DNA from: an uncultured Altererythrobacter sp.
Lineage (GTDB): Bacteria; Pseudomonadota; Alphaproteobacteria; Sphingomonadales; Sphingomonadaceae
DNA: 17,491 bases
Assembly: GCA_946885545.1 (NCBI GenBank)
Contig: CAMPGP010000018.1
Coordinates: forward strand, 1-17,491
Reading direction: 5' to 3'
Below, in pieces: positions 12,791-17,491 of the stretch (its first letter is position 1; each line of letters opens with the position of its first letter). Below the pieces are notes generated by a model. It saw nothing but the letters and a program-made list of their open reading frames with translations. It did not search any database and was not told the DNA's origin. The position numbers were made by a program, and so were the translations under genes.

Positions 12791-13935
12791 AGAAAAGCGC
12801 CAGCGACATCCATATCGACGGGAATTTCGACAGCGGCAACATCGAGGTGCTGTCGGTCGACGGAGCGGGTGCCACGCTCGCCATTCGGCAGGATCACCAG
12901 TCCGAATTCAAGCAGTGGTTCCACTTCCGCGTCAGCGGCGCGGCCGGGCGCGAGCTGGTGCTGAGGATCACCGGGCTCGAAACCTCGGCCTATCCGCTCG
13001 GCTGGCCCGACTACAACTGCCGCGTGAGCGAGGATCGCGAATACTGGGCCGCCGCGCCGAGCAGCTACGACAAGGATGCCGACGGCGGCACGCTGACCGT
13101 GCGCTACACGCCTGCGAGCGATCTCGCCTGGTTCGCCTATTTCGCGCCCTATTCGATGGAGCGTCACCACGACCTCGTCGCCGAATGCGCCGCGAGCGAA
13201 GGGGTCTCTTACCGCCGCCTCGGCACCACGCTCGACGGCCAGCCGATCGACTGCCTCGAACTGGGCGAGGGCGAGAAGCAGGTCTGGCTCTACGCGCGCC
13301 AGCACCCGGGCGAAACGCAGGCCGAGTGGTGGATGGAAGGCGCGCTCGACCGCCTGACCGATCCCGCCGACCCGGTCGCGCGCGCGCTGCGGGCCAAGTG
13401 CCGCTTCCACGTGGTGCCCAACTGCAACCCCGACGGCTCGCGCCGCGGGCACCTGCGTACCAATGCCAAGGGCGTGAACCTCAACCGCGAATGGGACAAC
13501 CCCACCCTGGAGAACTCGCCAGAAGTGCTCGCGCTGCGCAATGCGATGGACGAGAGCGGGGTCCATTTCGCGATGGACGTCCACGGCGACGAAGCGATCC
13601 CGGCGGTGTTCCTCGCCGGCTACGAAGGCATCCCCGACCTGACCGACGAGCACTACGCCGGATTCACCCGCTACCGTGCGATCCTGGAACGGCGCACGCC
13701 CGATTTCCAGACCGCGAAGGGCTATGTCGCCTCGAAGCCCGGGCAGGCAAACCTCTCGATGAGCACCACGCAGGTCGCGCATCGCTTCGGCGCGACCGCG
13801 ATGACGCTGGAGATGCCCTACAAGGACAACGACGACCTGCCCGATCCCGAGCAGAACTGGTCGCCCGAGCGCTGCCAGCAACTGGGTCGCGACTGTCTCG
13901 GCGCTCTGCTCGAGTGGCTTGAAGGCGCAGACTGA
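12787..13935 (+). CDS. M14 family zinc carboxypeptidase, cytosolic (AGBL/CCP-like)
   Basis: A 382-residue enzyme. An N-terminal beta-sandwich domain (about 1-115; [10 protein letters not shown] follows) is typical of the cytosolic carboxypeptidase (AGBL-like, M14D) group. The catalytic domain has the zinc motif H173-P-G-E176, the third ligand H266 in DVHGDE, NPDG at 214-217, N233-R234 in NLNREW for substrate carboxylate binding, and catalytic base E342 in LEMPYKDN. There is no signal peptide, so it acts in the cytoplasm. Eukaryotic relatives trim glutamates from tubulin; bacterial roles are poorly known, with peptide or poly-glutamate trimming likely. It overlaps the lipoprotein gene by four bases. 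Confidence 0.92.
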   Translation: MKKSASDIHIDGNFDSGNIEVLSVDGAGATLAIRQDHQSEFKQWFHFRVSGAAGRELVLRITGLETSAYPLGWPDYNCRVSEDREYWAAAPSSYDKDADGGTLTVRYTPASDLAWFAYFAPYSMERHHDLVAECAASEGVSYRRLGTTLDGQPIDCLELGEGEKQVWLYARQHPGETQAEWWMEGALDRLTDPADPVARALRAKCRFHVVPNCNPDGSRRGHLRTNAKGVNLNREWDNPTLENSPEVLALRNAMDESGVHFAMDVHGDEAIPAVFLAGYEGIPDLTDEHYAGFTRYRAILERRTPDFQTAKGYVASKPGQANLSMSTTQVAHRFGATAMTLEMPYKDNDDLPDPEQNWSPERCQQLGRDCLGALLEWLEGAD

Positions 13936-14043
13936 ACGCCCCGTCGCGGCTCGCACCCGTGGCGGCGAGTGGTTCATGACAAGGCAAGGCGTCGAGCGCG
14001 ATCTGCGCCCGCGTGCAATTCAACGCACGCGAAAGGATACAAG

Positions 14044-14649
14044 ATGAAAAATGTTTTCGCGCTGGCAGCGGTCGCAGCCGGCTTTGCCGCGGCCCCGGCC
14101 ATGGCGCAGGACAACACCGCCCCCGGCGGCCTCTATGTCGGCGCCATCGGCGGATACGAGGGGATCGACGTCGAATCGTCCGACGGCTCGGTCAGCGCCG
14201 ATGCCGATTCGGCGGTCTACGGTATCAACGCGGGCTACGACATCAGCCTCGGCAGCGCCTTCGTGGGCGTCGAGGGTGAGCTGTCGAAGAGCGGCGGCTC
14301 GACCACCTTTCCCGACGACTTCGACGGCGCACGCGACGGGCTCGACGCCGACGGTCAGTACTACATCGGCGCGCGCGCCGGCGTGGCGCTGACCCCGGGC
14401 ATCGCCGCCTACGGCAAGGTCGGCTACACGGCGCTCGACACCAAGGCGTTCACCTCCTCGGGCTCGCTCGACGAACTCGACGACAATGCTGGCGGCCTGC
14501 GCTTCGGCGGCGGCTTGCAGGTCCAGTTGCCCGGCCCGTTCGAAGGCCGCGTCGAATATCGCCGTTCGAACTACAAGGACGTGGTCGACGGCACGTACGG
14601 CAACGCGACGACCGACCAGGTCGTGGCCGGCGTCGGCGTACGCTTCTGA
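14044..14649 (+). CDS. Outer-membrane beta-barrel protein (Omp25/OmpW-like porin fold)
   Basis: A 201-residue outer-membrane protein. Residues 1-21 are a signal peptide ending in AMA. The mature part is made of alternating hydrophobic strands with Gly-rich turns (GLYVGAIGGYEG, AFVGVEGELSK, YYIGARAGVAL, AAYGKVGYTAL, EGRVEYRRSNY). It ends in GVGVRF, with the terminal Phe acting as the BAM-complex sorting signal. About eight strands are predicted, as in the Omp25/Omp31 or OmpW-size class. Acidic loops dominate the surface. The ATG at 14044 has GAAAGGA upstream; earlier in-frame starts would destroy the signal peptide. It stands 108 bases after the carboxypeptidase gene, probably with its own promoter. 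Confidence 0.9.
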   Translation: MKNVFALAAVAAGFAAAPAMAQDNTAPGGLYVGAIGGYEGIDVESSDGSVSADADSAVYGINAGYDISLGSAFVGVEGELSKSGGSTTFPDDFDGARDGLDADGQYYIGARAGVALTPGIAAYGKVGYTALDTKAFTSSGSLDELDDNAGGLRFGGGLQVQLPGPFEGRVEYRRSNYKDVVDGTYGNATTDQVVAGVGVRF

Positions 14650-14655
14650 TTGTTG

Positions 14656-14684
14656 GCGCCCTCTCCCCGTGCGGGAGGGGGCGC
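14656..14684. terminator. GC-rich hairpin between two converging genes
   Basis: A 12-bp stem, GCGCCCTCTCCC (14656-14667) with GGGAGGGGGCGC (14673-14684), has one G-T wobble and a 5-base loop. It fills the 34 bases between the outer-membrane protein gene and cytidine deaminase, touching the latter's stop codon. Neither strand has a T-tract, so it is not a classical intrinsic terminator. It may block both polymerases or protect both mRNA ends. The sequence resembles GC-rich palindromes commonly found between alphaproteobacterial genes. Confidence 0.5.
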
Positions 14685-15088
14685 TACGTCAGGCTGTCGG
14701 GGCCGAAGGCCTGAGGCAGCAGCGCCGAGAGCGTGGTGCGGCGCACTTCGCCCGGCCCCACGCACAGCACTTCGGGATCGGTCCCGCCGAGCGCAGCAAG
14801 CTCGTTGAGCACTTGCCGACAGCGCCCGCACGGCGTGATCGGCGTATCGGAAGGCCCGGTCACCGCCACCGCGACGAGCCCCCCGCGCACCCCGTCGGCC
14901 ATCGCCTTGGCCACCGCGACCGTCTCGGCGCAAAGCGCAAGGCCATAGCTGGCGTTCTCGATATTGGTCCCCGTCACCACGCTGCCGTCGGCGAAGCGAA
15001 GCGCCGCGCCGACCGCGAAGCTCGAATACGGGGAATAGGATTGCTCCGCCGCGGCCCGCGCGGCGGCGATCAGGTCATCATCAGTCAT
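14684..15088 (-). CDS. cdd: Cytidine deaminase
   Basis: A 134-residue homotetramer-type cytidine deaminase, converting cytidine and deoxycytidine to uridine forms in pyrimidine salvage. The zinc site is complete: C53-A-E55 (catalytic glutamate) in YGLALCAETVA, and P-C87-G-R-C90-R-Q. YSPYSSFAVGAAL at 18-30 and NIENASYG at 42-49 bind the nucleoside. Length is standard. The ATG at 15088 lies 23 bases downstream of the GH25-like gene, so it is the last gene of a UPF0262 - GH25-like - cdd operon. It converges with the outer-membrane protein gene. Confidence 0.96.
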   Translation of the reverse strand: MTDDDLIAAARAAAEQSYSPYSSFAVGAALRFADGSVVTGTNIENASYGLALCAETVAVAKAMADGVRGGLVAVAVTGPSDTPITPCGRCRQVLNELAALGGTDPEVLCVGPGEVRRTTLSALLPQAFGPDSLT

Positions 15089-15111
15089 GCCGCCCCCCCT
15101 ACTCCGAAACC

Positions 15112-15813
15112 TCAAGGCCGCGCCACCACCCAGCGCAGCGGCTCTTCGGCAGCGGCAGTGCGCAAGGTGGTGTTCGTGGTCCACAGCAGCCAGGGGCGCC
15201 CGGCATATTCGGGCTCCAGCCGCGTGCGGGTCAACCACAGGTTGCGCTCGAACATGCCCGCGAGATGGTAGCGGTCCTCGAACCCCGGATCGATCTTGAG
15301 GATCACCGGCTTGCCCGCATGCATCTCGATCTGGTTGATCAGCGTCATCAACTCGCTTTCGACCGCGGCGTCGCTGACCCGCTCGGGGCAGTCGTCGGCG
15401 GTACGCGAAAGCTCGATCGCAGGGGGGAGCAGTTCCGGATCGCGCGGGACCATGGTGACGAAGTTGGCGGATTGCCCATCGGCCATGGTGCACGGATCGA
15501 AGCGGTGGACCGCGCCGACCTGCAGCCCAGCGCCGCGAGCGGCGGCGAGGTTGCGGCCGAACGCGACGTCGTGCGCCTCGGCCCCGTCGCTCGCGTCGAG
15601 GTAGGCGAAGCTCGCGCCGGTCGCACGCAACGTTCGGAAATTGACAGCGCCGTCGACCGCGCCGACTTCGACCCCCTGGTCGGCGTAGGCGGCCTCGTCT
15701 GGCCGCCAGTTCTGCAGATCCCACCACAGCCAGCCGCCCGCGGCGAGCACTGCCAGGAGCAGTGCCGCGAGCACGCGCGCACGCGATCCGGTCCGTTTCC
15801 CCCTGCGAGCCAT
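15112..15813 (-). CDS. Membrane-anchored GH25 (lysozyme-fold) protein, probably inactive
   Basis: A 233-residue protein. Residues about 12-31 form one membrane anchor after a very basic start (MARRGKRTGSRAR), so the domain faces the periplasm. The rest follows the GH25 muramidase pattern: GASFAYLDASDG (66-77), FGRNLAAARGAGLQVGAVHRF (85-105), QSANFVTMVPRDPELLPPAI (114-133), GKPVILKID and a WLLW strand. The catalytic motifs have changed. The family's GIDVS is GVEVG (E49 for Asp), and the active DxE after PPA is E134-L-S136. The key glutamate is therefore missing, and cell-wall cleavage seems unlikely unless another residue substitutes. The ATG at 15813 has GGGGGA. It lies 10 bases downstream of the UPF0262 gene. 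The fold is fairly certain; inactivity is inferred. Confidence 0.78.
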   Translation of the reverse strand: MARRGKRTGSRARVLAALLLAVLAAGGWLWWDLQNWRPDEAAYADQGVEVGAVDGAVNFRTLRATGASFAYLDASDGAEAHDVAFGRNLAAARGAGLQVGAVHRFDPCTMADGQSANFVTMVPRDPELLPPAIELSRTADDCPERVSDAAVESELMTLINQIEMHAGKPVILKIDPGFEDRYHLAGMFERNLWLTRTRLEPEYAGRPWLLWTTNTTLRTAAAEEPLRWVVARP

Positions 15814-15823
15814 GCTTCCCCCG

Positions 15824-16318
15824 TCAGCCCTTGATATGCAGCACGCAGATCAGCGTGAACAGCCGCCGCGCGGTTGCGAAGTCGGTCTCGACCTTGCCGT
15901 CGAGCCGCTCCAGCAGCAGTTCGGCGGCGCCGTTGTGAATGCCGCGCCGGGCCATGTCGATCGTCTCGATCTCCGCCGGGGTCGCCTTGCGGATCGCCTG
16001 GTAATAGCTGTCGCAGATCGCGAAATATTCGCGGATCGGGCGGCGGAACCGCGCGAGGCCGAGTACCAGCGTCTCGACCGGCGCTTCGGCCATGTCGCGG
16101 ATTTCCATCGCCAGCCGCCCGTCCTGCACCGACAACGCCAGCCGCCACGGCCCGTCGTGCCCCTTCTCGACCGCGCGCAGCGGCTTGAAGGTGTTCTCCT
16201 CGATCAGGTCGTAGATCGCGACCCGCCGCTCTTGCTCGACATCGGCGTTGCGCCACAGGATCGTGTCCTGGTCGAGCGCGATGTGGGCGATGCGCCAAGT
16301 GTCGGGAGAGCCGGGCAT
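15824..16318 (-). CDS. UPF0262 family protein
   Basis: A 164-residue alphaproteobacterial protein of unknown function. It carries nearly the whole UPF0262 pattern: EQERRVAIYDLIEENTFKP, GPWRLALSVQDGRL, RFRRPIREYFAICDSYYQAI, EIETIDMARRGIHN and the closing DFATARRLFTLICVLH. I take the ATG at 16318 (MPGSPDTW), which fits the family start. An ATG at 16453 is also in frame, but the 45 added residues come from the left arm of an inverted repeat and are not expected. No membrane segment or signal is seen, so it is cytosolic. It is the first gene of the operon with the GH25-like gene and cdd. Confidence 0.93.
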   Translation of the reverse strand: MPGSPDTWRIAHIALDQDTILWRNADVEQERRVAIYDLIEENTFKPLRAVEKGHDGPWRLALSVQDGRLAMEIRDMAEAPVETLVLGLARFRRPIREYFAICDSYYQAIRKATPAEIETIDMARRGIHNGAAELLLERLDGKVETDFATARRLFTLICVLHIKG

Positions 16319-16683
16319 GGTCGCGCCGCTTTCGCAGATGCGAAGGGCCGGGGGCAAGTGCTGGTTGGCAGGTCGGAAATGAGAAGATTCGTTCACGCAG
16401 AGGCCGCAGAGGTAGGAAAAGGCGCAGAGATGATGCGCCTTGGGCCGCTTCACGTCACCCTCGCATAGCGAGAGCTCTGTTCAGCCGGGATCAGCGATGG
16501 TTCCGCGGTCGCAGGACGGGGTCAAACACCGCCAAGCAGTATCAATCCTCTGCGCCTCTCCTTTCCTCTGCCATCTCTGCGTGAACCGCAAAATATCCCA
16601 CCGAGCGTCATCCCCACTATCCACAAGCGGGTGCGGCATCGCGGCACTTGCCATCGCAAAGCAGGCCTGCGCACAAGCCGGCG
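16319..16683. other. Divergent intergenic region, UPF0262 gene / dnaB
   Basis: These 365 bases hold no recognisable gene. They contain a long imperfect inverted repeat (16391-16429 and 16548-16586). A single CTATCCACA at 16617-16625 differs by one base from the DnaA-box consensus and lies about 60 bases upstream of dnaB; one copy can easily be chance. Both divergent promoters should be here, but no convincing -35/-10 pair is visible. Confidence 0.5.
16391..16586. repeat. Long imperfect inverted repeat with GCAGAG units
   Basis: The arms are 16391-16429 and 16548-16586, 39 bases each, and match as reverse complements at 32 of 39 positions across a 118-base loop. The outer 12 bases GTTCACGCAGAG and the inner GGCGCAGAG are perfect. 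Each arm contains three GCAGAG words. Similar GCAGAG-rich repeats are, from memory, dispersed in many bacterial genomes, so this is probably a mobile or remnant repeat rather than a dnaB control site. Confidence 0.75.
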
Positions 16684-17491
16684 ATGGCCGATCAAGACCT
16701 CCTGACTCGCCCCGATTCCCAAGCCGTGGCGGGCCGCGCGCTGCCCGCGAATATCGAGGCCGAGGCGGCGTTTCTCGGCGCGGTGCTGATCGACAACCGG
16801 GTGATCGAGGAACTGCCGGTCGCGATTCGGCCCGAGCATTTCTTCGAGCCGGTTCACCAGCGCGTCTACGAGCGCGTGCTGACCCTGCTCGACCGCAACG
16901 CGGTGGTTACTCCGGTAACGCTCAAGCCCTATTTCGAGGCTGACGAGGCGCTGAAGGAACTGGGCGGGATCACCTATCTCGCGCAGCTGACAGCCGACGG
17001 GCAGGGCCTGCTTGCCCCGCGCGAACTGGCGCAGCAGATCTACGACCTTGCGCTGCTCCGCGAACTGGTCAGCGTGGGCCGCACTCTGGTGGAGGGCGCG
17101 CTCGACACCAGCGAAGACGTCGCGCCGATGGAGCGGATAGCGCAGGCCGAGGCGGACCTGTTCAAGGTTGCCGAGGGCGCCTCGACCAGCAACGAGGCCT
17201 CGACCTTCGGCATGGCGACCAACAAGGCGCTGGGAATGATCGAGCTGGCGATCAATTCGGGCGGCCACATCTCGGGCAAGACCACCGGGTTGACATCGAT
17301 CAACGACAAGGTCGGTGGCCTGCACAATTCGGACCTCATCATCCTCGCCGGGCGCCCGGGCATGGGCAAGTCCTCGCTCGCGACAAACATCGCGTTCAAC
17401 TGCGCCGACCGCCTGCTGCGCGACCGGCGCGACGGGATCGAGGACGACAAGTCGGTCGGCGCCGGTGCGGCGCTGTTCAGCCTCGAGATGA
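16684..17491 (+). CDS. dnaB: Replicative DNA helicase DnaB, 5' part (runs off the window)
   Basis: The first 269 codons of DnaB, the hexameric helicase that unwinds DNA at the replication fork and recruits primase. ALPANIEAEAAFLGAVLIDN opens the N-terminal helical domain (about 20-120), with HFFEPVHQRVYE and GGITYLAQL. The linker leads into the RecA-like domain: TGLTSINDKVGGL, Walker A GRPGMGKSS at 223-231, and FSLEM just before the edge. A hydrophilic insert (RDRRDGIEDDKSVGAG) before FSLEM is of the kind seen in alphaproteobacterial DnaB. The ATG at 16684 gives MADQDLLTRP, the usual sphingomonad style. No frameshift is seen in the available part. It diverges from the UPF0262 operon. Confidence 0.96.
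   Translation, partial: MADQDLLTRPDSQAVAGRALPANIEAEAAFLGAVLIDNRVIEELPVAIRPEHFFEPVHQRVYERVLTLLDRNAVVTPVTLKPYFEADEALKELGGITYLAQLTADGQGLLAPRELAQQIYDLALLRELVSVGRTLVEGALDTSEDVAPMERIAQAEADLFKVAEGASTSNEASTFGMATNKALGMIELAINSGGHISGKTTGLTSINDKVGGLHNSDLIILAGRPGMGKSSLATNIAFNCADRLLRDRRDGIEDDKSVGAGAALFSLEM

Noticed and set aside
12688..13977. 429-codon minus-strand frame opposite the M14 carboxypeptidase
   Set aside because: The zinc and catalytic residues are all on the plus strand; the antisense peptide has no recognisable pattern.
16617..16625. DnaA box (CTATCCACA) upstream of dnaB as an origin marker
   Set aside because: It is a single site with one mismatch and no cluster or AT-rich unwinding region; chance is likely.

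Overview
The window is a high-GC (about two thirds G+C), gene-dense chromosomal segment. It fits an alphaproteobacterium of the Sphingomonadales, most likely an Erythrobacteraceae member such as Erythrobacter or Qipengyuania. The basis is the family content (UPF0262, ComM/YifB, a small four-cysteine secreted protein of alphaproteobacterial type), protein style, frequent TTG/GTG starts and tight gene packing. The assignment is from recall, without database support. No tRNA, rRNA, CRISPR or recognisable transposase is present.

Layout. 1-74 is the tail of an unrecognised gene. 321-1843 (minus) is a glutathione S-transferase followed by a secreted S1/P1 nuclease. 1946-2371 (plus) is a VOC/glyoxalase-fold protein whose stop codon overlaps that of engB. 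2368-5653 (minus) is the conserved rpmH-rnpA-yidD-yidC-engB cluster, covering ribosomal protein L34, RNase P protein, membrane-insertion factors and a ribosome-assembly GTPase. It is coupled by GTGA overlaps and carries a hairpin-rich leader. 5720-6442 (minus) is a periplasmic ClpP/crotonase-like protein, divergent from comM/yifB (6603-8111, plus).

8112-8974 is the most accessory-looking part. It holds five direct repeats on a 20.5-bp period, an inverted repeat, and an AT-rich DUF805 membrane-protein gene between imperfect direct repeats. An HxlR-type regulator (minus) and a small secreted protein (plus) then diverge from a shared AT-rich intergenic region.

10119-12066 (minus) holds galE, the zinc-free ribosomal protein L36 gene (ykgO-type) and a HAD hydrolase that begins exactly at the L36 terminator. 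12176-14649 (plus) is a DUF4136-like lipoprotein overlapping an M14 carboxypeptidase, then an outer-membrane beta-barrel protein. 14684-16318 (minus) is a UPF0262 - GH25-like - cytidine deaminase operon, whose GH25-like protein appears to lack the catalytic residues. An intergenic region with a long inverted repeat precedes the 5' part of dnaB (16684 to the window end).

Most of the window is ordinary housekeeping DNA. The best candidates for something undescribed are the 20.5-bp repeat array at 8221-8313, the neighbouring AT-rich DUF805 cassette, the terminator/start-codon arrangements at rpmH and at the HAD gene, and the degenerate GH25-like membrane protein.
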